Below, one piece after another: positions 15,259-23,088 of a stretch of 36,168 nt of DNA; within the stretch, counting starts at the first letter, position 1; the number at the start of each line of letters is the position of its first letter. The stretch comes from Acidimicrobiia bacterium (GTDB lineage Bacteria > Actinomycetota > Acidimicrobiia > Acidimicrobiales > JANYDT01), in assembly GCA_025359845.1 (NCBI GenBank), contig JANYDT010000009.1, positions 1 through 36,168 on the forward strand, read 5' to 3'. A program made the position numbers and the translations under genes. Under the pieces are notes generated by a model. That model saw only the letters and a list, made by a program, of their open reading frames with translations, did not search any database and was not told the DNA's origin.

Positions 15259-16502
15259 CCCTTCTGCAAGACCATGGCCGAAGTGGTGGCCGGAGTGGCC
15301 CACCCCAGGTTGGCGGTGAGTTCCGCCTTCTGCACTTGGCGGCATCCGCCCTCTCGGTAGTCGTAGGTGTGCGTCCGCCGCCCTTCGCTATCGACCGGAC
15401 ACGAGTCGTCGGCCTCATGGCGGAGTTGACGCACGTTCTCGATGACCATGCTCATGCCGTGCGTGTAGCCCTCGCACAAGTGCCCACCCGACGTGTTGTT
15501 CGGCCTCGCCCCGCCCAGCTCGATGATGCCGGAGGAGACATACTCACCCCCTTCGCCCTTCTTGCAGAATCCGTACTCCTCGAGCTGGAGCATCGCCGTG
15601 AACGTGAAGGCGTCGTAGGATCCGGTGATGTCGATCTCGTCGGGTCCGACGCCGGCGTTGGGCCACAGAATCTCCTTGGCGTAGTACCCGGCTACGCGAC
15701 TGATCGGCCCGTGCTGGTAGTGCATGTCGATACGAGGCTTGCTACAACGTCCGACCACACTGCGGATTTGCACCATGCGCTGGCGCATGTCGCGGGCCCG
15801 TTCGGTGGTCGTCACGATGATGCAAGTGGCGTTGTCGGTCTCCACGCAGCAGTCGAGCAGATGCAGCGGTTTGCAGACAATCCGGCTCGACACGACGTCA
15901 TCGACCGTGACGCGCTTGCGGTAATAGGCCTTGGGATTGTTCGAAGCGTGCTTCGAATGGGCCACTTTCACGCTTGCGACCTGCTCAGGAGTTGTGCCGT
16001 AGTCGTACATATGGCGCATGAAGGTCGGCGCGAACCATTGCCCCGCGCTGCTCCACCCATAGGTGCGGCCGTGCAGCGCGTCGCCGGTGATGGGAGCCGC
16101 CGCTCGCGCCCCCGTTCCGCCGATGCGCACTTGTGAGAACCCGTTCATTGATCGGAAGATAGCGACGGTCTTGCACATACCGGCCTCGATCACGCCGATG
16201 GCGATACCGACCAGGGCCTCGGTCGAAGAGCCACCCCCCAAACAGTCCATGTAGAAGTTGAGCCGGATGCCGAGGTCGCCGGCCACCATGGGCGAAGATG
16301 TCGAGTCGTTGCCGGTGTAGGAGAGCATCCCGTCGACATCGCTCGCATCGAGGCCGGCGTCGTCGAGCGCGTTGCCCATGGCCCACGTGGCCAGATTGCG
16401 GGTGGTCTCGTTCGAACCTCGTCGATACGTCGTCTCCCCGATACCGGCGATCGCGTACTTGTTGCGCAGAAAGGCCGGCGTGCTGCTGTCAATATCGTTC
16501 AT
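15252..16502 (-). CDS. Thiolase-like lipid-transfer protein (Ltp2/SCPx-type, probable retro-aldolase)
   Basis: 416 residues with thiolase-fold features: YAIAGIGETTYRRGS at the N-terminus, the nucleophile-elbow region DCLGGGSSTEAL where the usual catalytic Cys is Gly/Ser, a YDAFTFTAMLQLEEYGFC segment, and the C-terminal GGHLCEGYTHGM. Loss of the thiolase Cys with retention of the Tyr and His motifs is typical of Ltp2-like enzymes, which with a DUF35 protein cleave steroid side chains by retro-aldol reaction. That reaction is inferred by family and by the overlapping DUF35 gene. The ATG is at 16502. The 117-base gap upstream to the DUF385 gene could hold a promoter, but no clear hexamers were found. 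Confidence 0.85.
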   Translation of the reverse strand: MNDIDSSTPAFLRNKYAIAGIGETTYRRGSNETTRNLATWAMGNALDDAGLDASDVDGMLSYTGNDSTSSPMVAGDLGIRLNFYMDCLGGGSSTEALVGIAIGVIEAGMCKTVAIFRSMNGFSQVRIGGTGARAAAPITGDALHGRTYGWSSAGQWFAPTFMRHMYDYGTTPEQVASVKVAHSKHASNNPKAYYRKRVTVDDVVSSRIVCKPLHLLDCCVETDNATCIIVTTTERARDMRQRMVQIRSVVGRCSKPRIDMHYQHGPISRVAGYYAKEILWPNAGVGPDEIDITGSYDAFTFTAMLQLEEYGFCKKGEGGEYVSSGIIELGGARPNNTSGGHLCEGYTHGMSMVIENVRQLRHEADDSCPVDSEGRRTHTYDYREGGCRQVQKAELTANLGWATPATTSAMVLQKGW

Positions 16503-16619
16503 GCTGGCGTTGTCCGTTGAGTAATGGTTCGCGAGGGCACGCGTAGAGGCTACCGACCTAAGGCACGAAGTTGACAGTCGAGCGACCCGCCGCGGCCCGA
16601 TTTACTCAACCCGCGGTAC

Positions 16620-17099
16620 TCACTCAGCCGCACGGGTCTCCGGAAGGCGCACGAGTGGGATCTCCCGGGATGTCTTGTTTTGGTAGTCGTTGTACCACGC
16701 CCGGTCTTGCGTGAGTTGGGCCCACGGTTCGACGCGTTGCGCCCCCAGCAAGATCTCGGGAACCGACCAGAAGCTGTGCGTCTGGGCCCGGCACAGCACT
16801 TCGGGATTGGCGGTGCGATCCCTGAGGTTCACGAACCACGCGGGATGCTTCTCGTGACCCGCAAACGAGGCGACCACGATCCGATCTCCGTTCGCGTCGT
16901 TCCACACCGGTAGTGCGATCTTGTGCTCTGCTCCGGTCTTGCGTCCGACGGTGCGCAGAACGATGTGGTGCATGCCGGCCTGCACCCAGGCCGCGTCAAC
17001 GTTGGTCCCTTCCAACGCGGCGACGTGCTGCTTGGTCAATTCAATGATCTGCTGATGCGTCGGCGTGGCCCACGCCTGTTCGATCTTCTGGTCACTCAC
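16620..17099 (-). CDS. DUF385/Ddn-like deazaflavin (F420)-dependent nitroreductase family protein
   Basis: 159 residues of the split-beta-barrel family that includes mycobacterial Ddn. Recognisable stretches are LRTVGRKTGAEHKIALPVW, VASFAGHEKHPAWFVNLRDR and NPEVLCRAQTHSF, which shape the F420 pocket. Members reduce quinones or other electron-poor substrates with F420H2. The GTG at 17099 has no strong ribosome site. It stands between the thiolase-like gene and the broken EamA gene on the same strand. The nearby LLM-class oxidoreductase could also use F420 or FMN. Confidence 0.87.
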   Translation of the reverse strand: MSDQKIEQAWATPTHQQIIELTKQHVAALEGTNVDAAWVQAGMHHIVLRTVGRKTGAEHKIALPVWNDANGDRIVVASFAGHEKHPAWFVNLRDRTANPEVLCRAQTHSFWSVPEILLGAQRVEPWAQLTQDRAWYNDYQNKTSREIPLVRLPETRAAE

Positions 17100-17173
17100 G
17101 GCGTCTGTTCTAATGCACCTTCACGTCAGTAACAGGTGCGTTCGTGAGCGTCACCGATAACGGCGGGCAACAC

Positions 17174-18069
17174 TCAGCGATCGGCCCGTCCGGCCATCCA
17201 CGCCGCGCCCAAGATGATTGCGCAACCGACGATCTCAATCAGCCGCACGTGGTCATGACGCAAGACGACGCCTAACCCGAGGGCGATCACGGCCTCCACA
17301 TAGGTAATGATCGAACCTCGGGTCGCACCGACACGCGCCGCAAGCGTGACCATGGCCAGGAACGCCACGGCCGTCCCGAAAACTCCTAGAGACACCAGAA
17401 ACAGCGACGGCCGCCATCCGAAGTCGCTCTTGATGAGTCCGGGGATGCCAAATGGTGCGGTCAAGCCGACGGAGATCAGCTGACACCGCCAGAACACCGG
17501 AGTGGCTCCGTACTTCTGGGTCAGCGGGACCGACAGGTTGACGGCCACGCCGTACGACGCGATCGCGACGATAACAAGCAGGATGCCGATTGCGCTTGAC
17601 CGTCCGTCGCCCAACGAAGGCAGACCGATAAGCCCGATGCCCACGATGTCGGCGCCGAGGGCGAGGAGCTGATTGCGGCCGGGCAAGCGGCGCAGGAGGA
17701 TCGTGGCGACGATCGCCGCGAAGATCGGAATGCCGCCGTTCAACATGCCGGCCAGGCTGGACGAGATGTGTTGCTGCGCGATCGGGAACAGCGTCATGGG
17801 AAAGGCCAGCCAGGTGACGCTCACGGCGACGATTGGGGCCAGTCGGATCGATCGATCTTGGAACGGACCGAGCGGGAAAAACTGAGGGCGAGGAAACCGA
17901 AGAAAATTCGCCCGAAGGTGACCGCGGCGGGTGTGAACCCATTCAGGCTTTCGGCGATCTGAAGGAAGGACGCTCCCCAAATTAGTCCGGGCACCGCGAG
18001 CAGCAACCAGTCCGAGTTGGTGAACGCGTCTCGATGAGTGCCCTCGGCGGTGAGCGCGGTCGTGGACAC
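17174..18069 (-). pseudogene. EamA/DMT-family permease broken by a one-base frameshift
   Basis: Two overlapping frames together make one complete 10-helix EamA permease of about 298 residues. From GTG 18069 the first frame gives SDWLLLAVPGLIWGASF...GRIFFGFLALS and then degenerates. The other frame continues with FFPLGPFQDRS...VTWLAFPMTLFPIAQQHISSSL to the stop at 17174. The switch falls at a run of five A (17877-17881, five T in the coding sense). Six T would give an uninterrupted SFFP. A -1 ribosomal slip on the U-run would give the same protein. A homopolymer assembly error, a recent inactivation and programmed slippage are all possible. The intact protein would be a drug/metabolite exporter. 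Confidence 0.75.
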
Positions 18070-18131
18070 AGCGGGAGTTTGGCACCACGATCGCCGAGCC
18101 GGAGCCAAATTTCTCGGGGTAACCTTCGCGC

Positions 18132-19292
18132 ATGAAGGTCGGAGCATTTTTCTTCGGTGGTGTCGAGATGTCCGATGCGGGCGCCGGGCTCCCAAGTCCC
18201 ATGGACCGCCGCTACGACAACGCGGCGTGTTGGTCGGCCACTCTCAAGTACATCGAAACGGCAGTGGCCGCCGATCGGCTGGGCTTTGACAGCTTTTGGA
18301 CCACCGAGCATCATTTCCAATACGAGGGGTACGAAGTCATCCCCAACGGCATCCTGCTGAACACCTGGATCGCGGCGCGCACGCAGAAGCTGCGCCTCGG
18401 CACGATGTTCAACGTGGTGCCGCAATGGAACCCGCTGCGCCTCGCTGAAGACTTCGCCACCATGCACAACCTCTCGGGCGGTCGGGGCATTCTCGGTGTC
18501 GGTCGGGGCACCGTGCCGAGGGAGCTGCTGCACCTCAACCCCGATGAAGTGTCGGTCGGCTCGGCCGACAACCCCGATCAGGCGGCCGACGACGTGCGCA
18601 ACCGAGATTGGTTCGAGGAGGCCATGGAGGTCGTCCGCATCTCATTGCGACAAGACAAGTTTTCCTACACGGGCAAATACTTTCAAATACCGGTGCCGGG
18701 AATTGCCGATCGGGGTAGCACGGTGTCGCACCTCACGCTCATTCCCCGCCCGATTCATCCGTATGAGATTTGGCAGGCGGTTACGAGCCCTCCGACGGTG
18801 GAATACGTGCCGGTGGTCGATCACGGCGCCGTGTTCTGGAACCAGCATCCGACCTTCATCAGGCGTATGTGGGATCGCTACGGTGAGCTGCACGAGCTCC
18901 ATCACGGCCAAAACCTGGCCAGGGGAGCAAAGCGCACGCTGGTGGTGGCGGTACGGATCGAGGATACCCATGAAGCGGCCGTTCGCAGCGCCCGCAACGG
19001 CCATGACGAGTTCTGGAAGTTTCTCGGTCCGTACGGCTGGAGCCGGGGCTACATGGCCGAAGACGGCAAGCCGGCTAAACCCGGTCTGGTGCCGACCCTC
19101 GAAATGTCGATGGACCAGAAGATGTATCTGGTGGGCACGGCCGCCGATGTGGCCGAGCAAATCCAGTGGTACCGCGAGCAGTTGGGTCTCGACAACGTCA
19201 CGATTTTTCCTCACCTCATCGGTGACCCGTACGAGAAGGCGGTCGAACAAATGGGCCGCTTCATGCACGACGTCATGCCTCTCCTCCTCTAA
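18132..19292 (+). CDS. LLM-class (luciferase-like) flavin-dependent oxidoreductase
   Basis: 386 residues with the TIM-barrel luciferase-like pattern: MKVGAFFFGGVEM at the start, ADRLGFDSFWTTEHHF near residue 55, the beta-4 region KLRLGTMFNVVPQWNPLRLAED, and SGGRGILGVGRGTVPREL near residue 120. Members use FMNH2 or F420H2 for monooxygenation or reduction; an aldehyde, sterol or terpenoid substrate would fit the neighbourhood, but this is inference. The ATG at 18132 has only a weak upstream GGGGT. It diverges from the broken EamA gene (62-base gap) and is followed by the two-component system, with a 99-base gap containing the regulator repeats. Confidence 0.88.
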   Translation: MKVGAFFFGGVEMSDAGAGLPSPMDRRYDNAACWSATLKYIETAVAADRLGFDSFWTTEHHFQYEGYEVIPNGILLNTWIAARTQKLRLGTMFNVVPQWNPLRLAEDFATMHNLSGGRGILGVGRGTVPRELLHLNPDEVSVGSADNPDQAADDVRNRDWFEEAMEVVRISLRQDKFSYTGKYFQIPVPGIADRGSTVSHLTLIPRPIHPYEIWQAVTSPPTVEYVPVVDHGAVFWNQHPTFIRRMWDRYGELHELHHGQNLARGAKRTLVVAVRIEDTHEAAVRSARNGHDEFWKFLGPYGWSRGYMAEDGKPAKPGLVPTLEMSMDQKMYLVGTAADVAEQIQWYREQLGLDNVTIFPHLIGDPYEKAVEQMGRFMHDVMPLLL

Positions 19293-19320
19293 GACCTCCA
19301 GGAGAGCCGGTGCCGAGCTA

Positions 19321-19336
19321 TTCAGCGAATCTTCAG
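19321..19336 (+). promoter_or_regulatory. Direct-repeat site upstream of the response regulator
   Basis: TTCAGCGAATCTTCAG holds two TTCAG half-sites spaced 11 bases start to start, one helical turn, the usual arrangement for OmpR/PhoB-type dimers. It lies 55 bases before the response-regulator ATG. A copy with 14 of 16 bases identical lies upstream of the lysine-rich secreted protein at 21444-21459. Autoregulation by the adjacent response regulator is inferred. Confidence 0.5.
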
Positions 19337-19391
19337 GATCACTCGTCACGATACGGCTCAGTGGTTTCTATCTGTTCGACTTCGGAGTGTG

Positions 19392-20075
19392 ATGAAGGTT
19401 CTGCTCGTTGAAGACGAGCGGCGACTCGCCGCGTCGATTCGCAAGGGTCTACTGGACGACGGATTCCTCACCGAGATCGCAGGCGACGGCGAAGAAGGGC
19501 TGTGGTTGGCGTCTTCGCAGGCGTTTGACGTCATCGTCCTCGATATCATGTTGCCGAAGTTGAACGGCTTCGCCGTGTGTCGACGGCTTCGGGATCAATC
19601 GAACTGGACGCCAATCCTCATGTTGACCGCGAAAGATGGGGAATATGACATCGCCGAAGCCCTTGACACGGGGGCCGACGACTATTTGACCAAACCATTT
19701 TCTTTGGTGGTGTTGGCGGCGCGACTCCGAGCGCTCGCGCGTCGCGGCCAAGCCGAACGCACTCCGACCCTCGAACTCGATGATCTCAAGCTCGATCCGG
19801 CCAGCCATAGATGTCGGCGAGGCGAAGTGGATATCTCGCTAACTCCAAAAGAGTTCATGATCTTGGAGCTCCTCATGCGCCGAGTCGGTCGCGTCGTGAC
19901 GAAGAGCGAAATCTTGGCTCACGCCTGGGATTTCAGTTATGACGGCGATCCCAACATCGTAGAAGTCTTTCTATCGAGCCTCCGTCGCAAGATCGATACC
20001 TCCTCAGGGCGCAAGAACCTCAGAACCGTGCGCGGTGTCGGATACGAAATCGTTTCCGATCGGCCCCGTTCGTAG
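19392..20075 (+). CDS. OmpR/PhoB-family response regulator
   Basis: 227 residues from the ATG at 19392 (a GTG directly before it is an alternative; GGAG lies just upstream). The receiver domain has the acidic pocket VEDERR, phospho-acceptor Asp51 in VIVLDIMLP, Thr79 and Lys101 in YLTKPF. The C-terminal winged helix (about residues 125-222) has LTPKEFMILELLMRRVGRVVTKSEIL and the recognition segment IVEVFLSSLRRKID, ending in RTVRGVGYEI. It is phosphorylated by the histidine kinase that starts immediately after its stop codon. Probable targets are the two direct-repeat sites flanking the pair. Confidence 0.93.
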   Translation: MKVLLVEDERRLAASIRKGLLDDGFLTEIAGDGEEGLWLASSQAFDVIVLDIMLPKLNGFAVCRRLRDQSNWTPILMLTAKDGEYDIAEALDTGADDYLTKPFSLVVLAARLRALARRGQAERTPTLELDDLKLDPASHRCRRGEVDISLTPKEFMILELLMRRVGRVVTKSEILAHAWDFSYDGDPNIVEVFLSSLRRKIDTSSGRKNLRTVRGVGYEIVSDRPRS

Positions 20076-21437
20076 GTGCCGATGAGGCCGTTGTTCCGCG
20101 GCGCGGGGATTCGGGCGCGGATCGTGGCCGCCGCCACCATTGCGTTGGCCTTCGCCGTATTGGTGGGCGCCCTCTTCGTGCGGACGCAGCTGCGGGCCGT
20201 GCTTTACTCCTCCGCCGATGAGGAGGTCCTGAGTCATGCTCGCGACATCGCCGACCTCGTATCGACGGGCGACTTCGATCGCGTACTTCCGGTCGAGGGC
20301 AAAGAACCGGGCTGGGTGCAGATCGTCGACGAACAGGCACGGGTCGTGAGTTCGACAGCCAACATCGTGAAGATCGTCGAACCACTCGTCATTCTTAAGG
20401 GCCTGGCCGATGGCACGGTCCGCCACCTCGACGGTCTGGCCGTGGATAGCGGCAATCGCGTCACTGTGGCCGTCGTCGGAGCGGACAGCGGCGGACACCA
20501 CTATCGAGTGATTGCGGCTGGGGGGCTGGCCGTATTCGATGCCGTCGACAAGCGGATTTTGCGGGCCTTGTCCATCGCTTTTCCGGCGATGCTGGCCGTG
20601 GCCGCCTTAACCCAGTGGCTCGTGGCGTCACGCGCGCTGCGGCCAGTCGAAGCGATTCGCAAGGAGGTCGCAGCCATCTCTACCACCGACCTCAGTCGCC
20701 GCGTCCCTGAGCCCATCGCCGACGACGAAATCCGTCGGCTGGCGGTGACGATGAATTCTATGTTGGGACGATTGCAGACGTCGCTCGATCGACAGAGGCG
20801 GTTTATAGCCGACGCGAGCCACGAACTGCGCAGTCCGCTGGCATCGTTGCGAACGCAGGTGGAAGTCGCGGCCCGGACCGCCGATGCCAACCTTGCGCCC
20901 GCTCTTGAGGGTATGTTGGCCGAGCACGATCGGCTCAATAGCTTAGTCGCAGATCTCCTATTGCTGGCGCGCCAGGACAGTGACTCTGACCTTATCGGCG
21001 AGCCCGTCGATTTCGGCTATTTGGTCCGCCAGTCGATCAAGTCGCGGACCAGCGTGTTAGGGCTAAAGCGCGAAGTCATCGCCGACAATGTCTTGGTCCA
21101 CGGTAACGAGGCAGCCCTGGTTAGGGTTGTGCGCAATTTAGTTGACAATGCCGAGCGCCATGCCATATCTTTGGTCAGTATTCGAGTGTTCGCCGAGGCC
21201 GACGACGCGGTGTTGGAGGTACAAGACGATGGGCCGGGAGTGCCGCTCGATGAGCGCGAAGCGGTGTTTCAACGCTTTCACCGCCTCGATGACGCGCGGG
21301 CGGCTGACGCCGGCGGCAGCGGGCTTGGGCTCGCCATAGTACGGGAACTTCTGGGGCAGATGGGGGGAACCGTCGAAGTCGCGCCGTCCCAAAGCGGTGC
21401 CCGTTTCGTGGTCCGGTTGCCGCTTCTGCGCACTTGA
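20076..21437 (+). CDS. Sensor histidine kinase (HAMP, HisKA, HATPase_c)
   Basis: 453 residues. There are two membrane helices (about 14-35 and 161-184) around a ~125-residue extracytoplasmic sensor region. Then come HAMP (185-238), the dimerisation box RRFIADASHELRSPL with phospho-acceptor His249, N box RNLVDNAERHA (Asn354 and Asn358), G1 DDGPGV (384-389), an F-box-like VFQRFHR, and G2 GGSGLGLA (413-420). It is a classical inner-membrane kinase for the adjacent response regulator. The GTG at 20076 directly abuts the regulator's TAG; an ATG two codons later (20082) is an alternative. The signal sensed is unknown. Confidence 0.93.
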   Translation: MPMRPLFRGAGIRARIVAAATIALAFAVLVGALFVRTQLRAVLYSSADEEVLSHARDIADLVSTGDFDRVLPVEGKEPGWVQIVDEQARVVSSTANIVKIVEPLVILKGLADGTVRHLDGLAVDSGNRVTVAVVGADSGGHHYRVIAAGGLAVFDAVDKRILRALSIAFPAMLAVAALTQWLVASRALRPVEAIRKEVAAISTTDLSRRVPEPIADDEIRRLAVTMNSMLGRLQTSLDRQRRFIADASHELRSPLASLRTQVEVAARTADANLAPALEGMLAEHDRLNSLVADLLLLARQDSDSDLIGEPVDFGYLVRQSIKSRTSVLGLKREVIADNVLVHGNEAALVRVVRNLVDNAERHAISLVSIRVFAEADDAVLEVQDDGPGVPLDEREAVFQRFHRLDDARAADAGGSGLGLAIVRELLGQMGGTVEVAPSQSGARFVVRLPLLRT

Positions 21438-21443
21438 TGAATC

Positions 21444-21459
21444 TTCAGCCAATCTTAAG
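21444..21459 (+). promoter_or_regulatory. Direct-repeat site upstream of the lysine-rich secreted protein
   Basis: TTCAGCCAATCTTAAG matches the site upstream of the response regulator at 14 of 16 positions. With flanking bases it shows AATCTTCAG and AATCTTAAG spaced 11 bases apart. It lies 63 bases before the ATG of the small protein, suitable for activation by the adjacent OmpR-type regulator. Binding is inferred. Confidence 0.5.
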
Positions 21460-21522
21460 AACCGGGCTGACACACTCCAAACGTCAGACAGCCACCAGGG
21501 CTGACTTCACCGGAGGACAATC

Positions 21523-21759
21523 ATGACCAACATCACTTCCACCTCGAAGATTCGCCGAAGCTTGGCCGTCGCCGCAGTTGCCACCGTCGGGATCCTCGGC
21601 GTCGCCAATACCTCGGCCTTCGCCGCCCCCAAGGTCGCGGCCAAGACCACCAAGATGAAGCACGCGACGACCAAGATGAAGCACAAGACGACCAAGACGA
21701 AGGCCGCTACGGCCGTTACTGTCGCCGCCAAGACCCCGGTCGCCCCGGCGGCTCACTAA
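21523..21759 (+). CDS. Small secreted lysine/threonine-rich protein
   Basis: 78 residues with a strong ribosome site (GGAGG six bases before ATG 21523). Residues 1-34 form a Sec signal peptide: basic KIRR, a hydrophobic core, and AFA-A before the likely cleavage. The mature part is about 44 residues, nearly free of acidic residues, and built of repeats TTKMKHA-TTKMKHK-TTKTK (residues 42-60) followed by an Ala/Thr/Val/Pro tail. I do not recognise a family. In composition it recalls acid-shock-type (Asr-like) or cell-wall-binding basic peptides, but no homology is claimed. It sits directly after the two-component system, has its own regulator-like repeat and a strong terminator, and is probably a dedicated, highly expressed output of that system. 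Confidence 0.75.
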   Translation: MTNITSTSKIRRSLAVAAVATVGILGVANTSAFAAPKVAAKTTKMKHATTKMKHKTTKTKAATAVTVAAKTPVAPAAH

Positions 21760-21789
21760 CCTTCGCAGCCCTTTAGGGGGCTCGTAGTA

Positions 21790-23088
21790 TCAAGTGGGGG
21801 CCCTTTTTGGGGCCCCCACTTTGCGTTTCCCGACATCGTTGGCTGCGTCTGCGTAGGAGGCCTGATCGCGGTCGATCAGAGGGAGGCGCAGCACGAACCG
21901 GGCGAAGAGAGCGAAGCCGACGATACCGGCGGCGCTCACTCGCATGGCCGTGACCAATCCCACATGATCAGCGAACTTGGCCATTACGAACCCGCCGCCG
22001 GCCGCCCCCAAGAAGAACGACTGTATGTAGAGGGCCAGCGTTCGTCCTCGATATTCATCGGCTACTTGCATTTGGATGGCCGTGTTCAGGGTGGCCGTTG
22101 TGGCCACATGGGCCATGCCCGCGGCTCCGAGTCCGAGGCAGCCGAACAAGACGGTGTCGGTCGTAGACAGCGCGGCGATGCCTCCACCCCACAGCACCAT
22201 TGCGCCAAGAACAATCTGTGAACGGCGAACGCGCCGCGACAGCGAATTCATGGTCAACGCCGAAAGCAGCGCGCCGATCCCATACGCGCCGACGAGATAG
22301 CCGATGGCCTTGGGTTGATGGAAGCGGTCTCGAGCAAGGGCGGCCGCCAGCTGCAGCCACGAATAGCCGAGCGTGCACAAGACGAACATGACCAGCGGAG
22401 GAATCCGCAACGCGGGGCGACCAGCCACATAGCGCCATCCTCCTAGCAATTGTCGAAATGGAGACTCGGAGTTTTGTAAAATCGTGTTCGTTGTTCTCGC
22501 GATCGCGAGGCCCATCAACACCAAGATGAACGTGAGGGTGTTGGCCGCGAACGAAACACTGGGTCCTCCGGACTTAAGAACCCAGGCACCGAGGAAGGGC
22601 CCCACCGATCGAGCCACAGAGAACTGGAGCGAGTTCATTCGCACGGCACTGCCGAGGCTCTCTCTCGGAACCAGTTCGGCCACGATCGACTGCCAAACGG
22701 GTTGATTCAAGCCGCCGAAGAACCCGCCCAGGCCGACGAGCACAAGGATGGGGGTCACGACGTGATGGCCGCTCAGCCACAGCATCCACAATGCCAGGGC
22801 GGCGATCATCTGCGCCGACTGCGTGATCGACAGAAGGGTGCGGCTGGGGAACCGGTCGGCGATGGCGCCCGCGATCATGGTGCCCGCGACTCCGGGCAGC
22901 AACGCGATGAGGCTGGCCAGACCCAGCATAGAAAGAGATCGGGTGATGTCATAGACCACGAAGGGGACGGCGACCGACTGCATCCAACTGCCCGTGTTCG
23001 AAATTGTCGAGGCCGCCCACAGGATGGCAAAGTCGCGATGACGCAAAGCCTCGAACGTGCTCCCGGGCTTCAGCGACAAGCCCCTCAT
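21790..23088 (-). CDS. MFS exporter (DHA3/EntS-like)
   Basis: 432 residues with about 12 membrane segments. It opens with FEALRHRDFAILWAASTISNTGSWMQSVAVPFVVYDIT, the hallmark of the DHA3/enterobactin-exporter-like MFS branch, and has GAIADRFPSRTLLSITQ (loop 2-3) and LVPRESLGSAVRMNS. It is probably a proton-driven exporter of small molecules. The ATG at 23088 overlaps the upstream gene's TGA (ATGA), so I start there even though the frame is open further upstream. Its last ten codons contain the hairpin that terminates the convergent small gene. Confidence 0.85.
   Translation of the reverse strand: MRGLSLKPGSTFEALRHRDFAILWAASTISNTGSWMQSVAVPFVVYDITRSLSMLGLASLIALLPGVAGTMIAGAIADRFPSRTLLSITQSAQMIAALALWMLWLSGHHVVTPILVLVGLGGFFGGLNQPVWQSIVAELVPRESLGSAVRMNSLQFSVARSVGPFLGAWVLKSGGPSVSFAANTLTFILVLMGLAIARTTNTILQNSESPFRQLLGGWRYVAGRPALRIPPLVMFVLCTLGYSWLQLAAALARDRFHQPKAIGYLVGAYGIGALLSALTMNSLSRRVRRSQIVLGAMVLWGGGIAALSTTDTVLFGCLGLGAAGMAHVATTATLNTAIQMQVADEYRGRTLALYIQSFFLGAAGGGFVMAKFADHVGLVTAMRVSAAGIVGFALFARFVLRLPLIDRDQASYADAANDVGKRKVGAPKRAPT
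21792..21823 (+). terminator. Strong hairpin terminator
   Basis: AAGTGGGGGCCC (21792-21803) pairs perfectly with GGGCCCCCACTT (21810-21821) around a TTTTTG loop. It follows the small secreted gene by about 30 bases. The hairpin lies inside the last codons of the convergent MFS gene, whose TGA is at 21790-21792. The U-tract after the stem is short. Confidence 0.75.
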
